DNA from: Mycolicibacter longobardus
Lineage (GTDB): Bacteria; Actinomycetota; Actinomycetes; Mycobacteriales; Mycobacteriaceae
Assembly (NCBI RefSeq): GCF_002102265.1
Contig: NZ_LQPG01000009.1
Coordinates: 114,407-178,406, forward strand
Length of the DNA stretch: 64,000 nt
Direction of reading: 5' to 3'
The position numbers and the translations under genes are program-made. The first letter of the stretch is position 1. The number at the start of each line of letters is the position of its first letter. Of the stretch, positions 17,754 to 27,415 are shown piece by piece. The notes beneath the pieces were generated by a model. That model made no database searches. It had not been told where the DNA came from and saw only the letters and a list, made by a program, of their open reading frames with translations.

Positions 17754-19433
17754 ATGACCGCCACTCCGACTGCTCCGCCGAGCAGGGCCAAGCGCAGCGA
17801 GGCCCAGTGGGCGCTCGGCGAGACCGAACCGGTCAACCACAACGAGCAGTTCAAGCAGGAGGACCCGGCCCTCAATGTGCGGGCCCGGATCCTCGACGTC
17901 TACTCCAAGCAGGGCTTCGACAGCATCGCCAAGGATGACCTGCGCGGACGCTTCCGCTGGATGGGTCTCTACACCCAGCGCGAGCAGGGCTACGACGGCA
18001 CCTTCACCGGCGACGAGAACGCCGACCTGCTCGAGGCCCCCTACTTCATGCTGCGGGTGCGCTGCGACGGCAAACCGCTGTCGGCCGCCGCGATGCGGAC
18101 CCTTGGTGAGATCTCGGTCGACTTCGCGCGGGGCACCGCCGACATCTCCGACCGCAACAACCTGCAATACCACTGGATCGAGATCGAGAACGTCCCGGAG
18201 ATCTGGGACCGCCTGGACGCCGTCGGGCTGCAGACCACCGAGGCCTGCGGCGACTGCCCGCGTGGCATGCTCGGCTCGCCGCTGGCCGGGGAGTCCCTCG
18301 ACGAGGTCCTCGACCCCTCCCCCGCCCTCGACGAGATCGTCCGCCGCTACATCGGCAACCCGGAGTTCGCCAACCTGCCGCGCAAGTTCAAGACCGCGGT
18401 GTCGGGCCTGCCGGATGTGGCCCACGAGATCAACGACGTCTCCTTCATCGGCGTCAACCACCCCGAGCACGGCCCCGGCCTGGACCTGTGGGTCGGCGGC
18501 GGGCTGTCGACCAACCCGATGCTGGCTCAGCGCCTCGGCGCGTGGGTGCCGCTGGACGAGGTGCCGGACGTCTGGGAGGCCGTCACCAGCCTGTTCCGCG
18601 ACTACGGCTACCGGCGGCTGCGTTCCAAGGCCCGGCTGAAGTTCCTGCTCAAGGACTGGGGGCCTGAAAAATTCAGGGAAGTTCTCGAACGGGAGTACCT
18701 CAAGCGCCCGATGATCGACGGGCCGGCGCCCGCGGAGCCCACCGCGACCGTCGACCACGTGGGGGTGCAGAAGACCCGCAACGGCCGCAACGCGGTGGGC
18801 GTGGCCCCGATCTCCGGCCGGGTGAGCGGAGCGACGCTGCTCAAGGTGGCTGAGCTGATGGAACAGGTGGGTTCGGACCGGGCACGGTTCACCCCGTACC
18901 AGAAACTGGTCATCCTCGATGTTCCCGACGACAAGCTCGACGGCCTGCTCACCGAGCTGGATGCGCTGGGTCTGCCGGCCAACCCCTCGCCGTGGCGGCG
19001 CAATCTGATGGCCTGCACCGGGCTGGAGTTCTGCAAGCTGTCGTTCGTCGAGACCCGGGTGCGGGCGCAGAGCCTGGTCCCCGAACTCGAGCAGCGCCTC
19101 GATGACCTCAACGCCCTGCTGGACGTGCCGGTGACGGTCAACATCAACGGGTGCCCGAACTCGTGTGCCCGCATCCAGGTGGCCGACATCGGGTTCAAGG
19201 GCCAGATGATCGACGACGGCGAGGGCAACGCGGTACCGGGCTTCCAGGTGCACCTCGGCGGCAGCCTGGGCGCCGACAGCGGTTTCGGCCGCAAGCTGCG
19301 TCAGCACAAGGTGTTCAGCTCCGAGCTCGGCGACTACATCGAACGGGTGGTGCGCAACTTCATCAAGCAGCGCACCGCCGGTGAGCGCTTCGCCCAGTGG
19401 GCGGTGCGGGCCGAAGAAGACGACCTGCGATGA
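17754..19433 (+). CDS. sirA: Ferredoxin-dependent assimilatory sulfite reductase
   Basis: This 559-residue siroheme and [4Fe-4S] enzyme reduces sulfite to sulfide for cysteine synthesis. The cluster ligands appear as C-x5-C (CTGLEFC) and C-x3-C (CPNSC). GLYTQR and EACGDC carry the Tyr and Cys that are cross-linked in the M. tuberculosis enzyme (Rv2391, also called nirA). Two ferredoxin-like half-domains repeat along the chain as in the sulfite/nitrite reductase family. Translation starts at ATG 17754, 5 nt after AAGGAG. The stop overlaps cysH (ATGA). Its expression is probably controlled by the cysteine leader. Confidence 0.95.
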   Translation: MTATPTAPPSRAKRSEAQWALGETEPVNHNEQFKQEDPALNVRARILDVYSKQGFDSIAKDDLRGRFRWMGLYTQREQGYDGTFTGDENADLLEAPYFMLRVRCDGKPLSAAAMRTLGEISVDFARGTADISDRNNLQYHWIEIENVPEIWDRLDAVGLQTTEACGDCPRGMLGSPLAGESLDEVLDPSPALDEIVRRYIGNPEFANLPRKFKTAVSGLPDVAHEINDVSFIGVNHPEHGPGLDLWVGGGLSTNPMLAQRLGAWVPLDEVPDVWEAVTSLFRDYGYRRLRSKARLKFLLKDWGPEKFREVLEREYLKRPMIDGPAPAEPTATVDHVGVQKTRNGRNAVGVAPISGRVSGATLLKVAELMEQVGSDRARFTPYQKLVILDVPDDKLDGLLTELDALGLPANPSPWRRNLMACTGLEFCKLSFVETRVRAQSLVPELEQRLDDLNALLDVPVTVNINGCPNSCARIQVADIGFKGQMIDDGEGNAVPGFQVHLGGSLGADSGFGRKLRQHKVFSSELGDYIERVVRNFIKQRTAGERFAQWAVRAEEDDLR

Positions 19434-20161
19434 GACCACACGGCGAAGCGGAGTTGCGCGAGCTGGCCGCCAAGGGGGCGGCCGAGCTCGACGGCGCCAG
19501 TGCCACCGAACTGCTGGAGTGGACGGATACGCACTTCGGCGGCGTGAACGGCCCGCGCGGCGGCGCGACCTGTAACTACGTGGTGGCCTCCAATATGGCC
19601 GACGCGGTGCTGGTGGACCTGGCGGCGAAGGTCCGCGCGGGGGTCCCGGTGCTGTTCCTCGACACCGGCTATCACTTCGCCGAGACCATCGGCACCCGCG
19701 ATGCGGTGGAGGCGATGTACGACGTCCAGTTGGTCAACGTCACCCCGGAGCAGACCGTCGCCGAGCAGGACGCCGCCCACGGCAAGGACCTGTTCGGGTC
19801 CAATCCGGCGCTGTGCTGCCGGCTGCGCAAGGTCGAACCGCTGGCACGCACGCTGCGCGGCTATTCGGCGTGGGTGACCGGGCTGCGCCGGGTGGAGGCT
19901 CCGACCCGCGCCAACGCGCCGCTGATCAGCTTCGACGAGCAGTTCGGGCTGGTGAAGGTCAACCCGATTGCGGCGTGGACCGACGATGAGATGGACGCCT
20001 ACATCGCCGCGAACAACGTGCTGGTCAACCCGCTGATCGACGAGGGCTACCCGTCGATCGGCTGCGCACCGTGCACGGCCAAGCCGGCGGCCGGCGCCGA
20101 TCCGCGCAGCGGGCGCTGGGCGGGCCTCGCCAAGACCGAATGCGGGCTGCACGCCTCGTGA
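19430..20161 (+). CDS. cysH: APS reductase (adenylylsulfate reductase)
   Basis: This 243-residue enzyme reduces adenosine 5'-phosphosulfate to sulfite with thioredoxin as donor. It has the bacterial APS-type [4Fe-4S] ligands: a CC pair (ALCCRLRKVEPL) and CAPC, together with the catalytic ECGLH motif at the C-terminus. These separate it from PAPS reductases. ATG 19430 overlaps the sirA stop by 4 bp, and its own stop overlaps the chelatase GTG. This is the second step of the reductive branch fed by the sulfate importer at 23459-27181. Confidence 0.95.
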   Translation: MRPHGEAELRELAAKGAAELDGASATELLEWTDTHFGGVNGPRGGATCNYVVASNMADAVLVDLAAKVRAGVPVLFLDTGYHFAETIGTRDAVEAMYDVQLVNVTPEQTVAEQDAAHGKDLFGSNPALCCRLRKVEPLARTLRGYSAWVTGLRRVEAPTRANAPLISFDEQFGLVKVNPIAAWTDDEMDAYIAANNVLVNPLIDEGYPSIGCAPCTAKPAAGADPRSGRWAGLAKTECGLHAS

Positions 20162-20898
20162 CAGCTCCCATTGCGACCCTCGTGTTGACCGCGCACGGCA
20201 GCCGGGATCCGCGCTCGGCCGCCAATGCCGACGCGATCGCCGGGCATCTGCGCCGGGTGGCGCCGGAGTACGCCGTGCAGGTGGCGTTCTGCGAACAGAG
20301 CACCCCGAATCTGCGCGACGTTCTGGAAGGACCATTGGCCGGCTCGCCCGGCCACCGTGCCGTGGTGGTCCCGTTCCTGCTGGCCAGCGCCTACCACGCC
20401 CGGGTTGATATCCCGGCGATGATCGCGCAGTCCGGTGCCGACGTTCGGGTGGCGCCGACCCTGGGCGAGGACAGTCGTCTGGTCCAGGTTCTCGGGGAAC
20501 GGCTGACCAGCGCCGGGGCGTCACGGTTCGACCCGAAGTTGGGCGTGGTGGTGGCCGCGGTGGGCTCCTCGCATGCGACGGCCAATGCGCAGACCGCTCG
20601 GATCGCCGCCCGCCTGTCTCGCGGAACCCGTTGGGCCGGAGTGGAGGTCGCCTTCGCCACCAGCGGCCCGCAACCTTCTGTACCGGAAGCCGTCGAACGC
20701 CTGCGGGCCCGCGGCGCCACCCGGCTGATGATCGCCCCCTGGTTCCTGGCGCACGGGCTGATCACCGACCGAGTCGCCGGCTACGCCAGACAAGCCGGGA
20801 TCCCGATGGCTGAGCCGCTGGGCGCGCACCGCCTGGTGGCAGCGACAGTCTTGGATCGCGCCGAAGCGGCCCTGACCGCTCGGACCGCGGCCGCCTGA
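20158..20898 (+). CDS. che1: Sirohydrochlorin chelatase (CbiX/SirB type)
   Basis: This 246-residue two-lobed chelatase has LTAHGSRDPRS with the metal-binding His near the start and a repeated half (VAAVGSSHATAN) in the middle. It should insert iron into sirohydrochlorin to make the siroheme used by SirA. It corresponds to Rv2393 by position. The GTG at 20158 overlaps the cysH stop (GTGA), so sirA, cysH and this gene form one translationally coupled unit. A cobalt chelatase role for B12 is the alternative; the operon favours iron. Confidence 0.88.
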   Translation: MTAPIATLVLTAHGSRDPRSAANADAIAGHLRRVAPEYAVQVAFCEQSTPNLRDVLEGPLAGSPGHRAVVVPFLLASAYHARVDIPAMIAQSGADVRVAPTLGEDSRLVQVLGERLTSAGASRFDPKLGVVVAAVGSSHATANAQTARIAARLSRGTRWAGVEVAFATSGPQPSVPEAVERLRARGATRLMIAPWFLAHGLITDRVAGYARQAGIPMAEPLGAHRLVAATVLDRAEAALTARTAAA

Positions 20899-20961
20899 CC
20901 CACGGACCCCACGCCAAGGGTGAGAGCCGTCACAGCAGTCATCACCCTCCGCCCGTTTTAG

Positions 20962-20980
20962 TATGGTTAGCCTAACCTAC
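20962..20980. promoter_or_regulatory. IdeR-type iron box upstream of the FhuF-like gene
   Basis: TATGGTTAGCCTAACCTAC agrees with the IdeR consensus at 16 of 19 positions, including the whole GGTTAGCCTAACC core. It lies only 14 bp before the GTG at 20995, with AGGAG (20984-20988) in between. It is the best iron box in the window. Confidence 0.8.
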
Positions 20981-20994
20981 GTTAGGAGCCTTGG

Positions 20995-21786
20995 GTGACG
21001 TCGACGGGCGAGGATCCCCTCATCGCGAGAATGGTAATTCGGCGGCGGCACGCGCTGCACGAATCCTGTCACCGGCTTCGCCAACTTCATCCGCAGTGCC
21101 CGCGCACCTACGGTGTCGCGATTCTGGCGGACGTCAGCAAGCGCCGATGGTTCCCGTTGGACTCGGTGTTCACCGTCGACCGCCTGCGGGTCCGCCTGGA
21201 CGAGACCGCCGAGCTCACCGACCGGCGCGCGGCGGGCAACGTGCTGGCCGCGCGCCTGGTGCACGAGGTGCTGGGTCGGCTGCTTCCGCTCGTGCTCCTC
21301 GAGGGAAGAGCCTGGGACGCGGGCCTGGAGAACCTGTGGGTGCACTTCGACGGCGAGAACGACATCGACTGGGTGGCCGTGGTCGACCCGACGGTGCGGG
21401 TCCTTCCAGATGATCCCTGGATCAGCAAGAAGGGCGGGCGCGGCGACGTCGACACCATGGTGGTCTTGCCCAACGAGTCGGCCCTGACCACCTGGGTGGC
21501 CCACCGGTGCCATCGGACCTTGGCCCCGCTGTTCGTCTGGCTCCACAAGGCGTCCGAAGGCGCGGTTTCGATCTTGTCGATGTGGCAGCTCGTCGGATCG
21601 GCGGTCGTGGTGGCCGCCTCCCAGCTTCCCCGCCGGCCCGAGATCGACGAGGCCCGCAGCTTCCGGCGAAGTCAGGCAGTGCTCGACGCGATGGTCGGCT
21701 TCGGACTGCCGGTGCGCGGGCTCGCCGTGCCGGCACGCCTCGCCACCACCTCGAAGGCCTCCAGCCGCAGCGGAGGACAGCTGTGA
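20995..21786 (+). CDS. FhuF / IucC-C-terminal-like protein, iron-regulated
   Basis: This 263-residue protein resembles the FhuF-like domain family, shared by ferric-siderophore reductases and the C-terminal domain of IucA/IucC. The segment LEGRAWDAGLENLWVHFDG corresponds to the conserved E-A-H-x-Q-N-L region, and a helical C-terminal half follows. The C-terminal Cys cluster that binds [2Fe-2S] in E. coli FhuF is absent; the only Cys are Cys25, Cys35 and one near 170. The best IdeR box in the window and an AGGAG site precede the GTG. Its stop overlaps a diflavin reductase (GTGA), so a joint role in iron release from a siderophore is likely. Family assignment is moderate. Confidence 0.6.
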   Translation: MTSTGEDPLIARMVIRRRHALHESCHRLRQLHPQCPRTYGVAILADVSKRRWFPLDSVFTVDRLRVRLDETAELTDRRAAGNVLAARLVHEVLGRLLPLVLLEGRAWDAGLENLWVHFDGENDIDWVAVVDPTVRVLPDDPWISKKGGRGDVDTMVVLPNESALTTWVAHRCHRTLAPLFVWLHKASEGAVSILSMWQLVGSAVVVAASQLPRRPEIDEARSFRRSQAVLDAMVGFGLPVRGLAVPARLATTSKASSRSGGQL

Positions 21787-23420
21787 GCGCTGCCCCCGCC
21801 TTCTCGATGATCGTGGGCTACGGCAGCGACATGGGCAACGCCGAGGACGCCGCGATGTCATTCGCCGAGGCCTTCGAAGAAGCCGTCGGCCGGGGCGCCG
21901 AAGCGGTCGAGCTCAACCAGGTCGAGATCGGCGATCTGGCGTCGGCGACGCATCTGATCGTGGTCACCTCCACCTGGGGTGACGGCGAGTTTCCCGACAA
22001 CGCCAACCTGTTCTGGGAGGCCATCAGCGCGGACACGGCCGACCGCCTCGATCACCTGAGCTTCGCGGTGCTCGCCCTCGGCGACAGCGGATATGACCTG
22101 TTCTGCAACGCCGGCCGACTGCTCGACGCGCGTCTCGAACAGCTGGGCGCTACCCGGCTGATCGAACGCACCGAGATCGACGGCTCCTATTCAAAGCCGG
22201 CCGCGGCGTGGACAACCGACGTCGTCAAGCTGCTGGCGGCCGAGCACGCCAGCCCCAATCCGAGCATTGCCGTATCGAGTGCCGCGGTGCACCCACCCGA
22301 GCAGGCCGCACCGTCGACCCCCGATCGTGACCACCCCTTCGAGGCCCGGCTGGCGGTCAACCGGCTGCTCACGGCGCCGGGATCCGACAAGGAGGTCCGC
22401 CACTACGAGCTGGACCTCAACGGCTCCGGCATCGCTTATACCGCAGGCGATTCCATTGCGGTGCATCCGAGCAACGACCCCGCCCTGGTCGATGCCCTGC
22501 TGACCGAGTTCGGCCTCGACCCCGACCACAGCGTGACCGGCCACGACGAGCCCCTGGGCGTGCTGCTGGCACATCACCTCGAGATCCGGACGCCGTCGCG
22601 GGCGCTGCGGGAACTCGCGGCGTCGCGCACCCGCGACCCGAGCGCCGCGGCCGCACTGCGCGTGAATGCCGATGCCGCACAGGATTCGTGGCTCTACGGC
22701 AAGGACGTGCTCGACCTGATCAGACTGGCCGGGCTGACGGTGGACGAGGTGATCGACACCTTGCGTCCGCTTCAGTACCGCGACTACTCGATCGCGTCCA
22801 GCCCCCTGGTCAGCCCCGACCACGTGCACCTGACGGTGGCGACCGTGCGTTACGCGCTCGGCGACCGCCGCTACGGCGGGGTGGCTACCACGTTCCTGGC
22901 CGATCGCGGTGACACGGTGCGGGTTCACCTGCGCCCCAACCATTCCTTCCGGCTGCCGGACCCCGACGTACCCATCATCATGATCGGCCCCGGCACGGGA
23001 GTCGCACCCTTTCGGGCGTTCCTGCAGGAACGCCGCGCCGGCCAGGCGAAGGGACGTTCGTGGCTCTTCTTCGGCAGTCGGCGCAGGGCCGGTGACTTTC
23101 TCTACGGGGAGGAGTTCGACGACCACCTGCGGTCAGGGGTGCTGTCCAGACTCGATCTGGCATTCTCCCGCGACGGCGCCGGCGACGCACCCAACCGGTA
23201 TGTCCAGCACCGCATGTGGGAAAACTCGACCGACCTCTTCGGCTGGCTCGAAGACGGCGCGTACCTCTACGTGTGCGGCGACGCCGAACGCATGGCCAAG
23301 GACGTCGACGCCACCCTGCACGCCGTCGTGGCCAGCGCCGGCAACATGGACACCGCGCAGGCCCACGCCTATGTCAACCACCTCATCAAGAGTCACCGCT
23401 ACCTGCGCGACATCTATTGA
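21783..23420 (+). CDS. CysJ-type diflavin reductase paired with the FhuF-like gene
   Basis: This 545-residue NADPH-FAD-FMN reductase has a flavodoxin domain (about 8-150, GSDMGNA and STWGDGEFPDNA), an FAD domain with RDYSIASS at 333-340, an NADPH domain with GPGTGVAPFRAFLQER from 402, and the typical C-terminal aromatic (YLRDIY). It resembles the flavoprotein of NADPH sulfite reductase, and it lies near sirA. But mycobacterial SirA uses ferredoxin, and this gene is coupled by GTGA to an iron-regulated FhuF-like gene. Electron supply for ferric-siderophore reduction is therefore the preferred reading, with sulfite reduction as the alternative. Confidence 0.75.
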   Translation: MSAAPAFSMIVGYGSDMGNAEDAAMSFAEAFEEAVGRGAEAVELNQVEIGDLASATHLIVVTSTWGDGEFPDNANLFWEAISADTADRLDHLSFAVLALGDSGYDLFCNAGRLLDARLEQLGATRLIERTEIDGSYSKPAAAWTTDVVKLLAAEHASPNPSIAVSSAAVHPPEQAAPSTPDRDHPFEARLAVNRLLTAPGSDKEVRHYELDLNGSGIAYTAGDSIAVHPSNDPALVDALLTEFGLDPDHSVTGHDEPLGVLLAHHLEIRTPSRALRELAASRTRDPSAAAALRVNADAAQDSWLYGKDVLDLIRLAGLTVDEVIDTLRPLQYRDYSIASSPLVSPDHVHLTVATVRYALGDRRYGGVATTFLADRGDTVRVHLRPNHSFRLPDPDVPIIMIGPGTGVAPFRAFLQERRAGQAKGRSWLFFGSRRRAGDFLYGEEFDDHLRSGVLSRLDLAFSRDGAGDAPNRYVQHRMWENSTDLFGWLEDGAYLYVCGDAERMAKDVDATLHAVVASAGNMDTAQAHAYVNHLIKSHRYLRDIY

Positions 23421-23458
23421 CCCCGGCGCCGGCCCGGCCCCGGGAAACCTCGCCGCTG

Positions 23459-24484
23459 TTACGCCGAGACCGGTGCGTCTGCTGCCACGTCACCCAGCGG
23501 CGGCACCCGGGTGGCCCGCACATAGACGGTGTCCCCTTCGGCCAGCGCCAGGGCTTCGGCGTCGCCGCGGGTGATCTGCGCGGTGAACGGAACCTTGGTG
23601 GCGGCATTGGTCAGCTCCACGCGCACCTCGAAGCCCAGGGCCACCACCCGCTCGACAACGGCGCGCAACACCCCGACGCCCTCGGCGCCGTCGGCCGCGG
23701 CCACCGCCATGTCCGGGGTGCGCCCGACCCGGATGTCGTGCGGACGGACCAGGGCCCCGTTGAGCGAGGACACCGCACCGAGGAACGACATCACGAAGGC
23801 GTTGGCCGGAGCGTCGTAAACCTCGGTCGGCGTGCCGAGCTGCTCGATGCGGCCCTGGTTGAGCACCGCGATCCGGTCCGCGACATCCAGCGCCTCGGCC
23901 TGGTCATGGGTGACCAGGACCGTGGTGACATGCACCTCGTCGTGCAGACGGCGCAGCCAGGCCCGCAGGTCCTCGCGGACCTTGGCGTCCAGCGCTCCGA
24001 ACGGCTCGTCGAGCAGCAGCACCTGCGGATCCACCGCCAGGGCCCGCGCCAGGGCCATCCGCTGACGCTGCCCGCCGGACAGCTGGTTGGGGTAACGGGT
24101 CTGAAAACCGCTGAGCCCCACCACTTCCAGCAGGTTGTCCACCTTCTCCTTGACCTCGGCCTTGGGACGCTTGCGGATCTTCAGCCCGAACGCCACGTTG
24201 TCGCGCACCGTCATGTGCTTGAACGCCGCGTAGTGCTGGAAGACGAATCCGATCCCACGGCGCTGCGGCGGGATCCCGGTGACATCGACGCCGTTGATGA
24301 TGACGGTGCCGCTGTCCGGGTGGTCCAGCCCGGCGATCGCCCGCAGCAGGGTCGACTTGCCCGAGCCACTGGGGCCGAGCAGCGCGGTGAGCGAACCGGA
24401 CGGCACCGCGAAGTCGACGTTGTCCAGCGCGACGAAGTCGCCGTAGCGCTTGTTGGCTCCGCGCACCGTGATTGCGTTGCTCAT
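23459..24484 (-). CDS. cysA: Sulfate ABC transporter ATPase
   Basis: This 341-residue ATPase energises sulfate/thiosulfate import. Walker [10 protein letters not shown] is at 37-45, the LSGGQRQRM signature follows in the helical subdomain, then Walker B LLLDEP, the switch His in VTHD, and a C-terminal TOBE-like regulatory part. The ATG at 24484 overlaps the cysW stop by 4 bp. It is the last gene of the subI-cysT-cysW-cysA operon, the same order as Rv2400c-Rv2397c. Confidence 0.95.
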   Translation of the reverse strand: MSNAITVRGANKRYGDFVALDNVDFAVPSGSLTALLGPSGSGKSTLLRAIAGLDHPDSGTVIINGVDVTGIPPQRRGIGFVFQHYAAFKHMTVRDNVAFGLKIRKRPKAEVKEKVDNLLEVVGLSGFQTRYPNQLSGGQRQRMALARALAVDPQVLLLDEPFGALDAKVREDLRAWLRRLHDEVHVTTVLVTHDQAEALDVADRIAVLNQGRIEQLGTPTEVYDAPANAFVMSFLGAVSSLNGALVRPHDIRVGRTPDMAVAAADGAEGVGVLRAVVERVVALGFEVRVELTNAATKVPFTAQITRGDAEALALAEGDTVYVRATRVPPLGDVAADAPVSA

Positions 24485-25296
24485 TTGTTTCCCTTTCCGG
24501 CCCGGCGCATGTCGAGCACCACAGAGACGATCAACACCAACACCGACACCGACATCAACAGTGTGGACAGGGCATAGGCGCCGTATTCGGCGCCGCGGTT
24601 GTAACGGTCGGACACCAGCAGTGTCAGCGTCTGGGACTTGCCGGGCAGGTTGGACGACACGATCAACACCGCGCCGTACTCGCCGAGGGTGCGCGCCACG
24701 GTCAGCACGATCCCGTACGTCAGCCCCCAGCGGATCGACGGCAGCGTGATGCGCCAGAACGTCTGCCACCAGCTCGAACCCAGCGTCGCCGCCGCTTCCT
24801 CCATATCGGTTCCCAGCTCGTGCAGCACCGGTTCGACTTCCCGGATCACGAAGGGCAGGGTGACGAAGATGCTGGCCAGCACGATGCCGGGCAGGCCGAA
24901 GATGATCTTCAGACCCCAGTCGTTCTCCACGAATCCCAGCAGACCCGCCGATCCCCACAGCACCACCAGGGCCACGCCGACGATCACCGGCGAGACCGCG
25001 AACGGCAGGTCGATGACCGCCTGCAGTGCACCCTTGCCACGGAACTTGTTGCGGGCCAGCACCAATGCCGTGGGAATACCGAAGATCACGTTCAACGGCA
25101 CCACGATCGCCACCACCAGCAACGACAACTGCAGCGCCGAGATGGCCGCCGGGGTAGAGATGTAGTCGAAGAACTGCCCGAATCCGGGGGCGAAACTGCG
25201 CCACAGGATCAACGACACCGGAACGATCAACAGCAGGCCGATATAGGTCAGCGACAGGAATCGAATGAGGTAACGGACTTTCGGCGACGATGTCAT
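24481..25296 (-). CDS. cysW: Sulfate ABC transporter permease CysW
   Basis: This 271-residue permease has about six membrane helices and the cytosolic EAA loop ([18 protein letters not shown]) that contacts the ATPase. It forms the channel with CysT. The ATG at 25296 is chosen because it overlaps the cysT stop by 4 bp and gives a normal N-terminus; the frame upstream is only an overlap artefact. It is expressed as part of the sulfate importer operon. Confidence 0.94.
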   Translation of the reverse strand: MTSSPKVRYLIRFLSLTYIGLLLIVPVSLILWRSFAPGFGQFFDYISTPAAISALQLSLLVVAIVVPLNVIFGIPTALVLARNKFRGKGALQAVIDLPFAVSPVIVGVALVVLWGSAGLLGFVENDWGLKIIFGLPGIVLASIFVTLPFVIREVEPVLHELGTDMEEAAATLGSSWWQTFWRITLPSIRWGLTYGIVLTVARTLGEYGAVLIVSSNLPGKSQTLTLLVSDRYNRGAEYGAYALSTLLMSVSVLVLIVSVVLDMRRAGKGNK

Positions 25297-26153
25297 GAAG
25301 ACCGCTCCTGCCGCATGGTCGCCCGCGCCCCCAACACCCGCAGCGCGAGCAGCACCAGGAACGAAATCCCCAGCAGTACAATGGAGATCGCCGCTGCGCC
25401 GGTGCGATCGTCGTTCTCGATCAGCGTCCGGATCCACTGCGATGACACCTCGGTCTTGCCGGGCACCGCGCCGCCGATCAAGACCACCGAGCCGAACTCA
25501 CCGATCGCCCGGGAGAACGCCAGGCCCGCCCCGGTCAGCAGCGCCGGCGTCAACGACGGCAACACCACGGCGCGAAAGATGGTGAACCCGGAGGCGCCCA
25601 GGGAGGCGGCAGCCTCCTCGACCTCCCGATCGATCTCCAACAGCACCGGCTGCACGGACCGCACCACGAAAGGCAGCGTGACGAACGCCAGCGCCAGACC
25701 GACACCCCATGCGGTGTGCTGCAGATGCAGGTGCACCGGGCTGGCGGGACCGTACAGCGCCAGCATCACCAAGCTGGCCACAATGGTCGGCAGTGCGAAG
25801 GGCAGGTCGATGATCACGTCGATGAAGCGTTTGCCGAAGAAGTCGTCACGCACCAGCATCCAGGCGATCAACAGGCCGAACACCAGGTTGAGCACGGTGA
25901 CGCCGGCCGCGATCGTCAACGTCACCCGGAACGACTCCAGCGCGGCGTGCGAGCTGACCGCCAGCTGAAACGCCCGCCAGCCGCCACCGGCCGCCTGCCA
26001 GGCGATCGCGGCCAGCGGCGCCAGCACGATCAGCGACAACCACACCACGGCGGTACCCACCCGCAACGAGATGCCTTCGCGCCGGAACCCCGAATGCACC
26101 GGCGGCCCGCCCTGGCCGGGCTGGGTCGCTTCGGTGACCACAGCCGCGCTCAT
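25293..26153 (-). CDS. cysT: Sulfate ABC transporter permease CysT
   Basis: This 286-residue permease has about six membrane helices and the conserved [18 protein letters not shown] loop that docks on CysA. The N-terminal 30 residues are polar, then the first helix begins near [10 protein letters not shown]. The ATG at 26153 overlaps the subI stop by 4 bp. Together with CysW it makes the membrane channel of the importer. Confidence 0.94.
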   Translation of the reverse strand: MSAAVVTEATQPGQGGPPVHSGFRREGISLRVGTAVVWLSLIVLAPLAAIAWQAAGGGWRAFQLAVSSHAALESFRVTLTIAAGVTVLNLVFGLLIAWMLVRDDFFGKRFIDVIIDLPFALPTIVASLVMLALYGPASPVHLHLQHTAWGVGLALAFVTLPFVVRSVQPVLLEIDREVEEAAASLGASGFTIFRAVVLPSLTPALLTGAGLAFSRAIGEFGSVVLIGGAVPGKTEVSSQWIRTLIENDDRTGAAAISIVLLGISFLVLLALRVLGARATMRQERSS

Positions 26154-27181
26154 CCGGTGGCTCGGGTGTAGATCTTGCTGATCGAGCCGCTCGCCTTGTC
26201 GAACAACCCGCTGTCGATGACGGCCCACCCACCCAGGTCGGCGACCGTCCAGAGCTTGTCCGGCGCGGGAAACTCGTGGCTGAACTCGGCGGCGATACCC
26301 GGGTCTGCCGGACGGAAGCCGGCCTGCGCCCACAGACGTTGCGCCACGGCCGTGTACTGGAAATTCTTGAACGCGTTGGCGGCGTCGAGGTGCCTGGTGG
26401 AACTCACCACCGCCAGGGGGTTCTCGATCTTGAAGGTCTGCGATGGGTTGATGTGCTCCACCGGCCTGCCCTTGCGCTCGATCCCGATGGCCTCGTTCTC
26501 GTAGCTGATCAGCACGTCGCCGCTGCCCTGCAGGAACACATCGGTGGCCTCCCGCCCCGAGCCCGGGCGCAGCTTGACGTGGTCACTGACCAGACGATCG
26601 ACGAAGTCCAGGCCGTCCTGCGGGTTCTTGCCACCGTCGCTCTTGACGGCATACGGCGCCAACAGATTCCACTTGGCCGATCCGGAACTCAGCGGGCTCG
26701 GCGTGATCACCTCGACCCCGGGCCGCAGCAGGTCGTCCCAGTCCTTGATGCGTTTGGGATTGCCCTGCCGCACCACCAGGGTCACCACCGAGCCGAACGG
26801 GATGCCCTTGGTGACGTCGGCGTTCCAGTCCTCGGCCACCTTGCCCGCGCTCACCAGCCGGGTGATGTCCGGTTCGACCGAGAAGTTCACGATGTCGGCG
26901 GGTTTGCCGTTGACCACGCCGCGGGACTGATCGCCCGACGCGCCGTAAGAGGTGACGACCTGGACGTCGGCGCCCTCCTCGGTGCCGTAGAAGGCCGGGA
27001 TCACCTTGCTCCAGCCGGGCTCGGGAACCGCATAAGCCACCAGCGTCAGCGTGGTGTGCGTGTCGGATCGCTCAGCTCCGCCGACCACGTCGCTGGGACC
27101 GCCGCCGCACCCCGCAAGCGTGGTGATGGCCAAGGCGGCAGCCAGCGCCAGTGCGGCACCGCGCGCAATGGGATTGGGCAT
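26150..27181 (-). CDS. subI: Sulfate-binding lipoprotein
   Basis: This 343-residue extracytoplasmic receptor delivers sulfate to CysTW. It has a lipoprotein signal (MPNPIARGAALALAAALAITT) with lipobox LAGC, then a periplasmic-binding fold with the sulfate-family stretches ending in the Y-TRAT-like C-terminus. The ATG at 27181 has GAGAAAGG 7 bases upstream. CCTTTC complementary to that site occurs about 55 nt upstream (in plus-strand terms 27243-27248 with 27188-27193), so the ribosome site may be masked, as at sirA. A poly-Cys leader lies 129 bp upstream. Confidence 0.93.
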   Translation of the reverse strand: MPNPIARGAALALAAALAITTLAGCGGGPSDVVGGAERSDTHTTLTLVAYAVPEPGWSKVIPAFYGTEEGADVQVVTSYGASGDQSRGVVNGKPADIVNFSVEPDITRLVSAGKVAEDWNADVTKGIPFGSVVTLVVRQGNPKRIKDWDDLLRPGVEVITPSPLSSGSAKWNLLAPYAVKSDGGKNPQDGLDFVDRLVSDHVKLRPGSGREATDVFLQGSGDVLISYENEAIGIERKGRPVEHINPSQTFKIENPLAVVSSTRHLDAANAFKNFQYTAVAQRLWAQAGFRPADPGIAAEFSHEFPAPDKLWTVADLGGWAVIDSGLFDKASGSISKIYTRATG

Positions 27182-27309
27182 TCGTGACCTTTCTCGGCGA
27201 CTCCGTACAGACTTCAGCAAAAGTGCTTGTCCGTCGGATCGCGAAAGGGCATTCGCTCGAAAGATCGTGCGTCAACAGTGACGACACCGGTGCGCCGACG
27301 GGTGCGGGA

Positions 27310-27408
27310 TCAGCAACAACAGTGCAGGTCGGCCACAGCGGAAGTCACCACGGCGAGCATCGGGAGCGCCACCACGTGGCGCGGCCGGTCACCGGTCGCT
27401 GCGAACAT
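27310..27408 (-). CDS. Leaderless poly-cysteine leader peptide of the sulfate importer operon
   Basis: This is a 32-codon small ORF starting ATG at 27408 and ending Asp-Leu-His-Cys-Cys-Cys before the stop. Its -10 TATGCT (27416-27421) is 7 nt upstream, the same spacing as at the sirA leader. Three consecutive Cys codons before the stop mark it as a cysteine-responsive attenuator of the kind known in mycobacteria. It lies 129 bp before subI on the same strand. Confidence 0.8.
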   Translation of the reverse strand: MFAATGDRPRHVVALPMLAVVTSAVADLHCCC

Positions 27409-27415
27409 GCCGGGA

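Noticed and set aside
22191..23126. Minus-strand open frame opposite the diflavin reductase
   Set aside because: It mirrors a clear enzyme with motifs on the plus strand, and no ribosome site or family match was seen.
21783..23420. Calling the diflavin enzyme cysJ outright
   Set aside because: SirA-type sulfite reductases use ferredoxin, and the gene is coupled to an iron-boxed partner rather than to sirA.
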